Below, in pieces: positions 8,606-17,527 of a DNA stretch of 64,000 bases. The translations under genes were made by a program, and so were the position numbers. Numbering within the stretch: position 1 is the first letter of the stretch; each line of letters opens with the position of its first letter. Below the pieces are notes generated by a model. The model searched no databases. It was not told the origin of the DNA and saw only the letters and a program-made list of their open reading frames with translations. The DNA is from Muricoccus nepalensis (GTDB lineage Bacteria > Pseudomonadota > Alphaproteobacteria > Acetobacterales > Acetobacteraceae), in assembly GCF_006438825.1 (NCBI RefSeq), contig NZ_RCZP01000003.1, positions 337,044 through 401,043 on the forward strand. Reading direction: 5' to 3'.

Positions 8606-9844
8606 TCAGGTGCGGACGAGGGAGCAGCCGCCCTCGGCCATCGGGCGGAAGGCCTCCTCGGCGGGCACGGTGCGGACGAGCTTGTAGTAGTCCCAGGGCC
8701 CCTTGCTCTCGGCGGGCGTCTTCACCTCGAAGAGGTAGGAGGGGTGGAGCTTGCGGCCGTCCTGGCGGATGGAGCCGGCGCCGAAGGCGTCGTCGTCCGT
8801 CGGCATGGCCTTCATGCGCACCACCGTCTCGGCGCCGCTCGCCTTCGCCTGGGCGGCGCCCATGTCGGCGACGGCCTTGAGGTAGTGCAGCGCCGCGCTG
8901 TAGCAGCCGGCCTGCCACATGGTCGGCATCGCGCCGCCCATGTCGCCCTTCACCTTGTTCGCGAGGCGCCGGGTGCGGTCGTTGAGGTCCCAGTAGTAGG
9001 TCTCCGACAGGGAGAGGCCCTGGGCGGTCTGCAGGCCGAGGCTGTGCACGTCGCTCGCGATCATCAGCAGGACGGCGAGCTTCTGGCGGCGCGTCAGGCC
9101 GAACTCGGCGGCCTGCTTGACGCAGTTGATGGTGTCCACGCCGGCGTTGGCCAGCCCCACCACCTTCGCGCGGGACTGCTGCGCCTGGAGGAGGAAGGAG
9201 GAGAAGTCGGTCGTGCCCGGGAAGGGGTGCTTGACCGAGCCGACCACGCGGCCGCCCTGCTTGGCGACCAGCCCGCCCGTGTCGCGCTCGAGGGCGTGGC
9301 CGAAGGCGTAGTCGGCGGTGATGAAGAACCAGGTGTCCCCGCCCGCCTTCACCATGGCGCCGCCCGTGGAGTTGGCGAGCATCCAGGTGTCGTAGGTCCA
9401 GTGGATGGTGTTCGGCGTGCAGGCCGGGCCGGTGAGGTCGGCCGTCGCGCCCGTGGAGTTCAGCATGATGGAGTTCTTCTCCTTCACCACGCCGTTCACG
9501 GCGAGGGCGCAGGAGGAGGTCGCGACGTCGATGATGACGTTCACGCCGTCGCGGTCGATCCACTGGCGGGCGATGGTGGAGGCGAGGTCGGGCTTGTTCT
9601 GGTGGTCGCCCTGGACGACCTCGACGTTGATGCCGCGCGCCGTCACGCCGCTGTCCTGCACCGCCTGGCGCACGCAGGTGACCGAGCCCGGGCCGCAGCC
9701 GTCGCGATAGGTGCCGGACATGTCCGTCAGCACGCCGATCTTGATCGTGTTGTTCGCTTGCGCGCGGGCGCCGGCGAAGGGAAGCGCGCCGAGGATGGGC
9801 AGGGCGGCGGCGCCACCCAGGAGGCTGCGGCGGTCAATCGTCAT
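8606..9844 (-). CDS. Periplasmic receptor of the Liv-type ABC transporter
   Basis: A 412-residue solute-binding protein of the Leu/Ile/Val-binding superfamily. A signal peptide with a twin-arginine-like start (MTIDRRSLLGGAAALPILG, cleavage near ARAQA at about residue 30) is followed by IKIGVLTDMSGTYRDGCGPG, the first lobe of the periplasmic-binding fold. Its place between livF and livH makes it the cognate receptor. Sequence resembles the amide/aromatic-acid branch at least as much as the leucine branch, so the ligand is open. Confidence 0.87.
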   Translation of the reverse strand: MTIDRRSLLGGAAALPILGALPFAGARAQANNTIKIGVLTDMSGTYRDGCGPGSVTCVRQAVQDSGVTARGINVEVVQGDHQNKPDLASTIARQWIDRDGVNVIIDVATSSCALAVNGVVKEKNSIMLNSTGATADLTGPACTPNTIHWTYDTWMLANSTGGAMVKAGGDTWFFITADYAFGHALERDTGGLVAKQGGRVVGSVKHPFPGTTDFSSFLLQAQQSRAKVVGLANAGVDTINCVKQAAEFGLTRRQKLAVLLMIASDVHSLGLQTAQGLSLSETYYWDLNDRTRRLANKVKGDMGGAMPTMWQAGCYSAALHYLKAVADMGAAQAKASGAETVVRMKAMPTDDDAFGAGSIRQDGRKLHPSYLFEVKTPAESKGPWDYYKLVRTVPAEEAFRPMAEGGCSLVRT

Positions 9845-9877
9845 GCGTTTCGGTCTCCCGTTTACTGGTTCTTGGAT

Positions 9878-10606
9878 TTAGACGCCGAGATAGGCGTGCA
9901 GCCGATCGAGGCTGCCGGCCATCTCGCTGTTCTCAACCGCGTCCACGACGCGGCCGTGCTCCATGACGTAGTGGCGGTCGGCCACGGTCTGGGCGAAGCG
10001 GAAGTTCTGCTCGACCAGCAGCACGGTGAAGCCGCGCTGCTTGATCTCGCGGATCATGGCGCCGATCTGCTGGACGATGACGGGGGCCAGGCCCTCCGTC
10101 GGCTCGTCGAGCAGCAGCAGCGGCGCGCCGGTGCGAAGGATCCGGGCGATGGCGAGCATCTGCTGCTCGCCGCCCGAGAGCTTCGTGCCCGGGCTGCGCG
10201 CCCGTTCCTTCAGGTTTGGGAAGAGCGCGTGGATGGTCGGGATGTCGAGCCCGCCGTCGCGCACGCGCGGCGGCAGCATGAGGTTCTCGGTGACGTCGAG
10301 GCTCGCGAAGATGCCGCGCTCCTCCGGGCAGTAGCCGATGCCGGCGCGGCCGATCGCGTCCGGGCTCATCCGGATGGTCTCGCGCCCCTCGAAGACGATG
10401 GAGCCCTTGCGGCGGCCGGTGAGGCCCATGATGGCGCGCAGCGTGCTCGTCTTGCCCGCGCCGTTGCGGCCGAGGAGCGTGACGACCTCGCCCGGGCGGA
10501 TGTCGATGGAGACGCCGTGCAGGACGTGGCTCTCGCCGTACCAGGCCTCGAGGTCGCGGATGGCGAGGAGCGTGCCGGTCATGGTGGGGGCGAGCGCGTC
10601 AGGCAT
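9878..10606 (-). CDS. livF: Branched-chain amino acid ABC transporter ATPase LivF
   Basis: A 242-residue ABC ATPase. Walker A is GRNGAGKTS, the signature LSGGEQQ and Walker B LLLLDEPTEGLAP are intact, and the H-loop lies in TVLLVEQNF, which as in LivF family members has Gln-Asn after Glu. The ATG at 10606 overlaps the end of livG by eight bases; MTGTLLAI 24 bases further in is an alternative start. It dimerises with LivG on the cytoplasmic face. Confidence 0.94.
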   Translation of the reverse strand: MPDALAPTMTGTLLAIRDLEAWYGESHVLHGVSIDIRPGEVVTLLGRNGAGKTSTLRAIMGLTGRRKGSIVFEGRETIRMSPDAIGRAGIGYCPEERGIFASLDVTENLMLPPRVRDGGLDIPTIHALFPNLKERARSPGTKLSGGEQQMLAIARILRTGAPLLLLDEPTEGLAPVIVQQIGAMIREIKQRGFTVLLVEQNFRFAQTVADRHYVMEHGRVVDAVENSEMAGSLDRLHAYLGV

Positions 10607-11381
10607 GGGCGGCCTCCGCGGCGCCGGAGATGCCGGGATCGGTGCCGAGATAGGCGGCGACGACCTCAGGGTTGCGCGAGACCTCGGCGTAGGGCCCCTC
10701 GGCGAGGACGCGGCCGCGGGTGAGGACGGTGATGGCGTCGCAGAGGCCCTCCACCACCTTCAGGTTGTGCTCGACCATCAGCACCGTGCGGCCCTGGGCG
10801 ACGCGGCGGACGAGGGCGACGATGCGGTCCACGTCCTCGTGCGTCATACCGGCGGTGGGCTCGTCGAGCAGCATGAGGGTGGGGTCGAGGGCGAGGGTGG
10901 TCGCGATCTCGAGGGCGCGCTTGCGGCCGTAGGGCAAGGTGCCGGCGGCGGCCTCGGCGTAGCTGGTCAAGCCGACATCGGCGAGGAGCTCCCGCGCGCG
11001 GTCGTCGTAGCGGCGGAGCACCGCGTCGCTTCGCCAGAAGTCGAAGGAGCCGCCGCGCTCGCGCTGGAGCGCGACCCGGACGTTCTCCAGCACGGTGAGG
11101 TGCGGGAAGACGGCCGAGATCTGGAAGGAGCGGACGAGGCCGAGGCGCGCGACCTCGGCCGGCTTCATCCGGGTGATCTCGCGCCCGTCGTAGCGGATGG
11201 TGCCGCGGGTGGGCTGGAGGAACTTCGTCAGAAGGTTGAAGCAGGTCGTCTTGCCGGCGCCGTTCGGCCCGATCAGCCCGTGGATCGTTCCGCGTCGGAT
11301 TCGCAGCGCGACGTCGGACACCGCGACGAAGCCGCGGAACTCCTTGGTCAGCCCTTCCGTCTCCAGGATGTAGTCCTGCAC
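10599..11381 (-). CDS. livG: Branched-chain amino acid ABC transporter ATPase LivG
   Basis: A 260-residue ABC ATPase and the first gene of the operon. Walker A is GPNGAGKTTCFN, Walker B LMLLDEPTAGMTHED, and the C-terminal VAAYLGTD typical of LivG is present. The signature region is degenerate (LPYGRKRALEIA), as is usual for LivG (LPYGxQRxLEIA). The start is GTG (VQDYILETEGLTKEF). About 260 bases separate it from the next gene upstream, with no convincing feature in between, so the operon promoter should lie there. Confidence 0.94.
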   Translation of the reverse strand: MQDYILETEGLTKEFRGFVAVSDVALRIRRGTIHGLIGPNGAGKTTCFNLLTKFLQPTRGTIRYDGREITRMKPAEVARLGLVRSFQISAVFPHLTVLENVRVALQRERGGSFDFWRSDAVLRRYDDRARELLADVGLTSYAEAAAGTLPYGRKRALEIATTLALDPTLMLLDEPTAGMTHEDVDRIVALVRRVAQGRTVLMVEHNLKVVEGLCDAITVLTRGRVLAEGPYAEVSRNPEVVAAYLGTDPGISGAAEAAHA

Positions 11382-11643
11382 CCGTCGGTCCCGTTCCCTG
11401 TTTCGCCGTCTAACGCGGCTGCTTCAACAATGACCACGCGGCGATGCCGGCGCAAGGCGCTTGCGGCGCGGCATTCTCGCGAGGCCGGCGGGCGGCGGCG
11501 GCGTCCCCAAGGGGGCGCGGGCCGTCGCGGCGGGCCTTGCCCGGGCCCGGAACGTTGCGCAGGCGGATGAGCCAGCCGCCCTGCGGCGGCGGCCCCACGA
11601 AGTTTTGCGCCGCCGAACGCGGGATCGCGGCCGGCGGCGACCC

Positions 11644-12567
11644 TCAGCCCGGGGCCTCGCCCACTTCCTGCCGGGCGGTGCGGCTGGGCGCCGCGGCCAC
11701 GGGGCGGTTGCCGCGGACCGTCCGGCGCTGCGCCAGCCGCCCCGACTCGGCGGGGCGGACGCCCGTGCGGTCCTGGTCCATGCGGCGCACGGCGGCGGCA
11801 AATTCGGGGGTGTAGACGCTGTAGTCCATGTTGAGCGGCGAGGTCCCGATGCCGAGGCCGGGGCGGAGGCCCGTCGCGATGGGCCCGGTGGGGGACAGGC
11901 CGGCGGGCAGCGGGCCGTGGCGCGCGGCGCCCGGCCAGATCGCCATCACCTTCCGCGCGTAGGCGAGGCCGATCTCCCCCGTGCGCGAGTGGTAGCCCGC
12001 CGCCGCCATGGGCCAGCTTCCCGTCGCCCGCTTGAGGTCGTTGAGGAAGCGCGCGGCGTAGGTCGTGTTCGCCTGGGGGTCGAAGGCGGCCTCGAGCGAG
12101 GGGAAGGCGGCGGGGTGGTGCATGAGGTTGATCTGCGCGCAGCCGACGTCGATCGAGCGGACGCCCCGCGCCTGGAAGCCCTGGACGGCCGCGATGGCCG
12201 CCTCCTTGCTGTCGTAGAAGTAGCCGGTGCCGGCGACGTTGATCGCCCAGGGCCAGGGCACCGCGCGCCCCGTCGCGGGGTCCACGCGCCCGCTCTCGAC
12301 GAAGGCGATGCTGCGGAGGAGGTGCTGCGGCAGGCCGGCGCCGCGCTCGGCCGTGGCGATCGCGGGCAGGCAGAGGTCGCCCCCGGCGGGCGAGGCGGCG
12401 CCCGGCGCCGTCGCGGGGCGGTCGGCGCGCGCGAGCGACGGGAGAAGCGCGAGGGAGGCGGCAAGGACCGCCGCCGCGGACGACCGGGGGAGGAGGCGAG
12501 GTCGGGCCCTGCCCGCGGCGGGGGCCGAACGAGGGTTCCGGGAGGGGTAGGGGCGAGGAAAAGGCAA
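11644..12567 (-). CDS. Lytic transglycosylase (SLT domain), exported
   Basis: A 307-residue goose-lysozyme-like murein lytic transglycosylase. An Arg/Pro-rich start leads to a signal segment (AAAVLAASLALLPSLARA, to about residue 48). The SLT domain follows with catalytic Glu91 in AFVESG, the conserved GCAQINLMHH and AAGYHSRTGE blocks. The start is TTG with AAGGGA six bases before it; no other initiator precedes the signal sequence. The Pro/Gly-rich C-terminal 70 residues have no recognisable domain. Its role would be peptidoglycan cleavage for turnover or insertion of envelope machines; no secretion or conjugation genes lie next to it. Confidence 0.87.
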   Translation of the reverse strand: MPFPRPYPSRNPRSAPAAGRARPRLLPRSSAAAVLAASLALLPSLARADRPATAPGAASPAGGDLCLPAIATAERGAGLPQHLLRSIAFVESGRVDPATGRAVPWPWAINVAGTGYFYDSKEAAIAAVQGFQARGVRSIDVGCAQINLMHHPAAFPSLEAAFDPQANTTYAARFLNDLKRATGSWPMAAAGYHSRTGEIGLAYARKVMAIWPGAARHGPLPAGLSPTGPIATGLRPGLGIGTSPLNMDYSVYTPEFAAAVRRMDQDRTGVRPAESGRLAQRRTVRGNRPVAAAPSRTARQEVGEAPG

Positions 12568-12766
12568 ATGGCGTCCCTTCGGCGGAGGCCGGCCCTGGGT
12601 ACAGCCGCGGGCGGTGGGACTCTAATCAAGTCCCGGTGGGCTGGACCGGTGCATGGAGACGCGTGCCTCCCCGGGAGGCGCTTCTCAGGAAAGGAATGGG
12701 CGGCGGGCGGGGGCGGCGCGGCGTGAAACGAAGGGCCGGCGCCGGGAACCGGAGGGGGACCGGTGA

Positions 12767-12843
12767 TGGTCGGAGCGGCGGGATTCGAACCCACGACCCC
12801 TTGTCCCCCAGACAAGTGCGCTACCAGACTGCGCCACGCTCCG
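12767..12843 (-). tRNA. tRNA-Pro (anticodon GGG)
   Basis: Read on the reverse strand the 77-base sequence folds as a cloverleaf: 7-bp acceptor stem CGGAGCG/CGCTCCG, D-loop with AGTCTGGTAGCGC, anticodon stem CTTGT/ACAAG with loop CTGGGGG (anticodon GGG, proline) and T-arm with GGTTCGAATCC. The discriminator is A and the 3' CCA is encoded. It reads codon CCC, and CCU through wobble. Confidence 0.97.
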
Positions 12844-12905
12844 ACGCCGCGGGGTCTAGCACCCGCGTGCGGCGCCCTCAACCCCGCTGTCCCGGTAATC
12901 GGCGC

Positions 12906-13415
12906 CTAGCGCGTGGAGAGGGTCTTCAGGGCGCGCGCGATCGCCTCCAGTTCCTCGAGGCAGGCGCGGAGCTCGCCGCCCTCGGAGGGCTCCGTGGCCT
13001 CGGCGGTCTCGCCGGAGGGCAGGTCCTCGGCCCCGGCGGCGGCCGCGGCCTCCACGCCCTCGAGCCCGCCGTCGCGCAGGAGGCGCTGCACGCCCTTGAT
13101 CGTGTAGCCCTGGGTGTAGAGGAGGTCGCCGATGCGGCGGAGGAGGGTGATGTCCTCGGGCCGGTAGTAGCGCCGCCCGCCGCCGCGCTTCAGCGGCTTG
13201 AGCTGCGGGAACTTCGTCTCCCAGAAGCGGAGGACGTGCTGGGGGATGTGGAGGTCCTCCGCCACCTCGCTGATGGTGCGGAAGGCGGTCGGCGACTTGC
13301 GCGCGCGCGGGGGGGACCCTGTGCCGCCGGCGCCCGATCCTTCGCTCATGCCGCCCTCGCTGACCCCCTTGGGAGAAGCCGGGGTGATGCCGCCAAGCAC
13401 GCTCATGCCGCTCAT
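12906..13415 (-). CDS. MerR-family transcriptional regulator
   Basis: A 169-residue regulator with a MerR-type winged helix at about residues 45-120 ([54 protein letters not shown]). The N-terminus is a Gly/Ser-rich leader and the C-terminus an acidic, helical tail. No metal-binding cysteines are present. It follows ihfA by 11 bases, an arrangement common in alphaproteobacteria, where this protein has no assigned function. ATG 13415 is preceded by TAAGGGC; ATG 13406 and one near 13350 are alternatives. Confidence 0.85.
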   Translation of the reverse strand: MSGMSVLGGITPASPKGVSEGGMSEGSGAGGTGSPPRARKSPTAFRTISEVAEDLHIPQHVLRFWETKFPQLKPLKRGGGRRYYRPEDITLLRRIGDLLYTQGYTIKGVQRLLRDGGLEGVEAAAAAGAEDLPSGETAEATEPSEGGELRACLEELEAIARALKTLSTR

Positions 13416-13426
13416 CGTGCCCTTAC

Positions 13427-13735
13427 TCAGTCCTCGCCCCGCGGCGGGGTCTCGCCGTTGATCCGGGCCTTGAGCACCTGGCTGGCGCGGAAGGAGAGCA
13501 CGCGGCGCGGGGTGATCGGCACCTCCACCCCGGTCTTCGGGTTGCGCCCGATCCGCTGGGCCTTCTGCCGGACGGAGAAGGTGCCGAAGGCCGAGAGCTT
13601 CACCGCCTCGCCTGCTTCCAGCGTCGCCGAGAGCCGGTTGAGCACGTCTTCCAGCAGGGCGGCGCTCTCGTTCCGGGAGAGCCCGACCTGCATGTAGATT
13701 GCCTCGGCCAACTGCGCGCGGGTGATGGTGTTCAC
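13427..13735 (-). CDS. ihfA: Integration host factor subunit alpha
   Basis: A 102-residue HU/IHF-fold DNA-bending protein. The sequence [30 protein letters not shown] and the arm motif [14 protein letters not shown] are diagnostic of IHF alpha, with the DNA-intercalating proline in NPKTG. It works as a heterodimer with IhfB, whose gene is not in the window. The start is GTG (VNTITRAQ), which fits the length of homologs. It lies 167 bases downstream of fabH in the same orientation, so it may have its own promoter as well as read-through. Confidence 0.95.
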   Translation of the reverse strand: MNTITRAQLAEAIYMQVGLSRNESAALLEDVLNRLSATLEAGEAVKLSAFGTFSVRQKAQRIGRNPKTGVEVPITPRRVLSFRASQVLKARINGETPPRGED

Positions 13736-13902
13736 GTGTCCATACCCCCTCTCGCCCTGTGTCGCCGGGCTCTGGGATTGGACCGCCGGGGCGGGGTTCC
13801 GTCAATCGATCCGGGCCCAAAGTGTGGACTCCGGCACGCAGTGTTGCCGAAATGCCGTGCTGAGTCGGGCGGGGGTTGGCGGAAATGCCGGGTGGCGGGG
13901 CC

Positions 13903-14847
13903 CTAGAAGCGGGCCAGCGCGGCGCCCCAGGTCAGGCCGCCGCCGATCGCCTCCATCAGCACGAGGTCGCCCGCCGCGACACGCCCGTCGCGCGTGGCCT
14001 CGGCCAGGGCGAGGGGAATCGAGGCGGCGGAGGTGTTGGCGTGGCGGTCGACGGTGACGACCACGCGCTCGGACGGCAGGCCGAGCTTGCGGCCCATGGC
14101 GTCGATGATGCGGAGGTTGGCCTGGTGCGGCACCAGCCACTGCACGTCGGCCTTGGCGAGGCCGTTGGCCGCCAGCGCCTCGTCCACGGCGGAGGCGAGC
14201 TTGGAGACGGCGTGGCGGAAGACCTCGCGCCCGGCCATGCGGACCAGCCCGCCCTCCACCTGCAGGATGTCGCCGTGGCGGCCGTCGGAGTGGAGGTGGG
14301 TGGAGAGGATGCCGCGCTCCCCGGGCTCGTCGGTCGCGCGCAACAGCACGGCGCCGGCGCCGTCCCCGAAGAGGACGCAGGTGCCGCGGTCGGTCCAGTC
14401 GAGGATGCGGGTGAAGGCCTCGGCGCCGATCACGAGGGCGCTGCGGCAGGCGCCGGCGCGGATCATCGAATCGGCGACGCCCACCGCGTAGATGAAGCCG
14501 GTGCAGGCCGCGGAGATGTCGAAGGCGAAGCCCTGGTGGATGCCGAGCTTCTCCTGCACGCGGGTCGCGGTGGAGGGGAAGGCCGAATCGGGGGTGGCCG
14601 TCGCCAGGATGATGGCGTCGACCTCCGAGGCGTCGGCGCCGGCCTGGGCGAGGGCCTCGCGGCAGGCGGCGGCGGCCATGTCGGCCGTCGACTCGCCGGG
14701 CGCGGCCATGTGGCGGCGGCGGATGCCCGTGCGCTCGGCGATCCAGGCGTCGGAGGTGTCGAGGTTGTAGGCCGCGGCGAGCTCGTCGTTGGTGAGGCTG
14801 CGCGCGGGCAGGTAGCCGCCGGTGCCGGCGATAATCGAGCGGGGCAT
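13903..14847 (-). CDS. fabH: 3-oxoacyl-ACP synthase III (KAS III)
   Basis: A 314-residue condensing enzyme that joins acetyl-CoA and malonyl-ACP to start fatty acid synthesis. The catalytic triad is visible: Cys115 in SAACTGF, His241 in LVPHQAN and Asn271 in RHANTSAAS. The length is typical. Its ATG shares one base with the plsX stop (TGATG), so translation is coupled, linking initiation of fatty acid and phospholipid synthesis. Confidence 0.97.
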   Translation of the reverse strand: MPRSIIAGTGGYLPARSLTNDELAAAYNLDTSDAWIAERTGIRRRHMAAPGESTADMAAAACREALAQAGADASEVDAIILATATPDSAFPSTATRVQEKLGIHQGFAFDISAACTGFIYAVGVADSMIRAGACRSALVIGAEAFTRILDWTDRGTCVLFGDGAGAVLLRATDEPGERGILSTHLHSDGRHGDILQVEGGLVRMAGREVFRHAVSKLASAVDEALAANGLAKADVQWLVPHQANLRIIDAMGRKLGLPSERVVVTVDRHANTSAASIPLALAEATRDGRVAAGDLVLMEAIGGGLTWGAALARF

Positions 14848-16016
14848 CAGCGGGCCAGGGCCTGCGGGGCCGGCTCGGCGGCCTTCTCGCCCGCGCTGCC
14901 GCCGAGCAGCGCGACGCCGGTGCGAATCCGTTCGTTGAAGCCGTGGGTCACCATGTCCATCGCGACGTCGAGCGCGTGGGCGAAGCCGAGGGCGTCGGTG
15001 CCGCCGTGGCTCTTCACCACCACCCCGTTGAGGCCGATGAGGACGGCGCCGTTGTAGCGCCGGGGGTCCATCCACTCGCGCAGGCGGTCGAGCGCCGGGC
15101 GGGCGAGGAGGTAGCCGAGGCGGGCGGGAATGGAGGAGTTGAAGACCTGGCGGAGCAGCGTGCCGACGAGCTTCAGCGCCCCCTCCCCCGTCTTGAGCGC
15201 GACGTTGCCGGTGAAGCCGTCCGTCACCACCACGTCGACCGTGCCGGCGGTGATGTCGTGGCCCTCGACGAAGCCGTGGAAGTTCGCGCCGATGTGGCTC
15301 TCGCGCAGGATCTCGGCGGCCTGGCGGATGCGCTCGTCGCCCTTCAGCTCCTCCGAGCCCACGTTCAGCAGGCCGATGCTGGGGGCGGTCAGGCCGAGGA
15401 CGGCGCGGGCGAAGGCGTCGCCCATGACCGCGAACTCGACGAGGTTGCGCACCTCGTAGGTGATGTTCGCGCCGAGATCGAGCAGCACCACGTCGCCGCG
15501 CGCCGAGGGGCCGATGGCGGCGAGCGCCGGGCGGTCGATCTCGGGCATGGTGCGCAGCACGATCTTGGCGAGCGCCATCAGCGCGCCCGTGTTGCCCGCG
15601 GAGATGACGCCCTCGGCCTCGCCGGCGGCGACGGCGTCGATCGCGAGGCGCATGGAGGCGCGGCGGAGGCGCAGCGCCGCCGTCGGCTTCATGTCGCCGG
15701 AGATGACGTCGGGCGCGTGGCGGATCGTGCAGACCGCGGCGGCCTTCGGGCGGCGGGCGAGCCCGGCCTTGAGGCGCGCCTCGTCGCCGACGAGAAGGAA
15801 CCTGGCGCCGCGGTGCCGGTCGGCGGCGCGCTCGAGGCCGTCGAGCACGACGTCGGGCGCGTGGTCCCCGCCCATGGCGTCGACCGCGAGGGAGTAGCGC
15901 TCGCCGGCCGGCCCGGCCGCGGGCGCGCCGCCCCGCGGGGAGCGGGACGGAACGGTGCTGGAAACGGAGCCCCCGGAACCTGGGGCGCCGGCCGCAGAGG
16001 CCCCGGATGCAGCCAA
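14847..16016 (-). CDS. plsX: Phosphate acyltransferase PlsX
   Basis: PlsX converts acyl-ACP to acyl-phosphate for phospholipid synthesis. The family start LAVDAMGGDHAP appears at about residue 43, then VISAGNTGALMALAKIVL and DGFTGNVALKTGEG. The 40-residue Gly/Ala/Ser-rich leader is longer than usual. The start is TTG at 16016, supported by a consensus AAGGAG eight bases upstream; no ATG or GTG occurs in the leader. It lies between rpmF and fabH in the standard rpmF-plsX-fabH order. Confidence 0.95.
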   Translation of the reverse strand: MAASGASAAGAPGSGGSVSSTVPSRSPRGGAPAAGPAGERYSLAVDAMGGDHAPDVVLDGLERAADRHRGARFLLVGDEARLKAGLARRPKAAAVCTIRHAPDVISGDMKPTAALRLRRASMRLAIDAVAAGEAEGVISAGNTGALMALAKIVLRTMPEIDRPALAAIGPSARGDVVLLDLGANITYEVRNLVEFAVMGDAFARAVLGLTAPSIGLLNVGSEELKGDERIRQAAEILRESHIGANFHGFVEGHDITAGTVDVVVTDGFTGNVALKTGEGALKLVGTLLRQVFNSSIPARLGYLLARPALDRLREWMDPRRYNGAVLIGLNGVVVKSHGGTDALGFAHALDVAMDMVTHGFNERIRTGVALLGGSAGEKAAEPAPQALAR

Positions 16017-16071
16017 TTCCGGCGCTCCTTGGAACGGTTTCAGAGGGATGCTTGGGCGCGAGGGGCCCGGA

Positions 16072-16275
16072 TCAGGCGCGGACGGCGCCCTTCAGGGGCT
16101 TGCCGGCCGCAACGACCTCGCGGCCGTCGTAGAAGCCGCAGGACACGCAGATGTTGTGCGGGCGGCGTAGCTCGCCGCAGTTCGGGCAGTCGGCATGCGC
16201 CTCCTTCGGGAGGGCGTGGTGGCTGCGACGCATCCCGCGGCGGGACGGCGAAACTTTTCTCTTCGGAACGGCCAT
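16072..16275 (-). CDS. rpmF: 50S ribosomal protein L32
   Basis: A 67-residue basic protein starting [22 protein letters not shown] with a zinc-ribbon pattern (CPNC at about residue 30, CVSC at about 43). All of these match bacterial L32. It sits 116 bases after the DUF177 gene and 55 bases before plsX in the conserved alphaproteobacterial order. A GAAAGG element lies upstream of the ATG. Confidence 0.97.
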   Translation of the reverse strand: MAVPKRKVSPSRRGMRRSHHALPKEAHADCPNCGELRRPHNICVSCGFYDGREVVAAGKPLKGAVRA

Positions 16276-16391
16276 CGGTGCCGGGCCTTTCTATAATGCA
16301 ACACGTCGCGCGAACGGACGGGATATCGGGAGGCGCGCGCCATACCACCCGCCACCCCTGGGAAGCAAGCCCGGGAGGGTCGCCCCAGGCG

Positions 16392-16898
16392 TTAGCCGGG
16401 CTTCGGAACGCCGCCTAAAGCACGAAGCGCGGCAAAGGGCGAGGCCTTTCCGTCGGAGGCGCCGGATGGCAGCTCCGCGCCGGGCGCCCGGGGGTAGGGA
16501 TCGAGGGCGAGGGCGAGGTCCTGCACGAGGGCCTCGCCGAGGTCGGCGGAGCCGTCGGGCTCGGACTCGATCTCGTCCGGCCCGTCGTCGAGCTCGTCGG
16601 AGGACTCCTCGCCGGGCGGGAGGATGCGCCAGTCGATCGGCGCCTCGACTGCCCCGGGCACGGGGTCGAGGGTGACGACGCATTCCTGCACGACCGCGGC
16701 CCGGAGCGTGCCGCGGGCGCGGAGGGCGCCGCCCGGGGCGGGGGCGAGGTCGATCTCGGCGGTGAGCGCGTCGAGGCCGAGGAGGCCGAGGCGCGCGGCG
16801 AGGGCCTCGCGCTCCGCCGGGGTCGCCTCCAGCCGCTCGTGCCGGCCCTGGGGGCCGACCGCGCCGGGGCGGAGGGGGCGGGACATCTCGCGGGTCAC
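16392..16898 (-). CDS. DUF177 (YceD-like) protein
   Basis: A 168-residue protein of the DUF177/YceD family, which is almost always encoded just before rpmF and is implicated in large-subunit rRNA accumulation. Family blocks seen: AERGLGLLGL-like helix, LRAAVVQECVVTLDPV, IDWRILPP and an acidic stretch (EESSDELDDGPDEIESEPD) followed by DLGEALVQDLALALDPYPRAPGA. The GTG start (VTREMSRPL) overlaps the upstream stop by four bases; ATG 16886 is an alternative. In this window it retains its rpmF neighbour. Confidence 0.85.
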   Translation of the reverse strand: MTREMSRPLRPGAVGPQGRHERLEATPAEREALAARLGLLGLDALTAEIDLAPAPGGALRARGTLRAAVVQECVVTLDPVPGAVEAPIDWRILPPGEESSDELDDGPDEIESEPDGSADLGEALVQDLALALDPYPRAPGAELPSGASDGKASPFAALRALGGVPKPG

Positions 16899-17431
16899 GC
16901 GGGCAGGCCCATCTCGGCGCGGCCGGCGATGAAGCCCTCGAAGGGCTGGGCCGCGAGCGTCGCGTCGAACGCCATGGCGTGGGCCGCCAGGCGGGACGCG
17001 GCCCCTTCCGGCGGGCCGTCCGGCCAGACGTTGCGGGCGAGCGCCGCCTCCAGCGCCGGGGCGTCGGCGGCGGCCAGCGCCTTCTCGTAGGCGAGGGCGC
17101 GGCCGTGGAAGGCCTCCCACATGCGGCGGACGCGCTTGCCGATGGACATGTCGCCCACCCCCATCTCCCGGAGGTTGAGGTCCATGTCCGCGAACATCGC
17201 GTCGAACACCGCCTGCGCCAGCGCCGGGCCGCGCGGGTCCGGGTCGCGGTGCAGGCGGCGCACCAGCAGGGCCGCGTGGAGGGCCACGAGGTCGAAGCGG
17301 CCCTCCAGCGTGTCGGGCACCGCGTCCTCGCCGAAGAGCGCGGGGTCGCGGGCGGCCTCGACGGCCGCGGTGTAGAGGGCGAAGCCGGCGCGCTCGTGCG
17401 GGCGGCGCCGGAAAAGGCCAAACAGGGCCAT
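16895..17431 (-). CDS. Ubiquinol-cytochrome c chaperone (Cbp3/UQCC1 family)
   Basis: A 178-residue protein of the family related to mitochondrial Cbp3, which helps assemble cytochrome b of the bc1 complex. The recognisable core is LVALHAALLVRRLHRDPDPRG, FDAMFADMDLNLREMGVGDMSIGKRVRRM and FHGRALAYEKAL. There is no signal peptide. It is restricted largely to alphaproteobacteria and mitochondria, which supports the taxonomic call. It overlaps the DUF177 gene by four bases and diverges from bamE. Confidence 0.88.
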   Translation of the reverse strand: MALFGLFRRRPHERAGFALYTAAVEAARDPALFGEDAVPDTLEGRFDLVALHAALLVRRLHRDPDPRGPALAQAVFDAMFADMDLNLREMGVGDMSIGKRVRRMWEAFHGRALAYEKALAAADAPALEAALARNVWPDGPPEGAASRLAAHAMAFDATLAAQPFEGFIAGRAEMGLPA

Positions 17432-17527
17432 GGGGCTCTCACGGTTCCATCCGGCCCGCCCCAGGGGGCGTCCGGCAAAGCCGCTCTGTTGACCGGGCGG
17501 CAGGGCGGTGGCAATCGAACCGGCGAG

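Noticed and set aside
11410..11598. A 62-codon reverse-strand frame between livG and the transglycosylase gene
   Set aside because: No ribosome-binding site, no similarity to a known family and low-complexity composition. The stretch 11382-11643 more likely holds the livG promoter and is otherwise without visible features.
12616..12634. Inverted repeat GGGACT-CTAATCA-AGTCCC, resembling an anticodon arm
   Set aside because: No acceptor stem or T-arm accompanies it, so it is not a tRNA or clear tRNA fragment. There is no U-run for a terminator. A regulatory role for the transglycosylase gene is possible but unsupported.
16276..16391. TATAAT sequence upstream of rpmF taken as a -10 box
   Set aside because: The hexamer reads on the forward strand, pointing away from rpmF. 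On the coding strand no suitable -35 at the right spacing was found.
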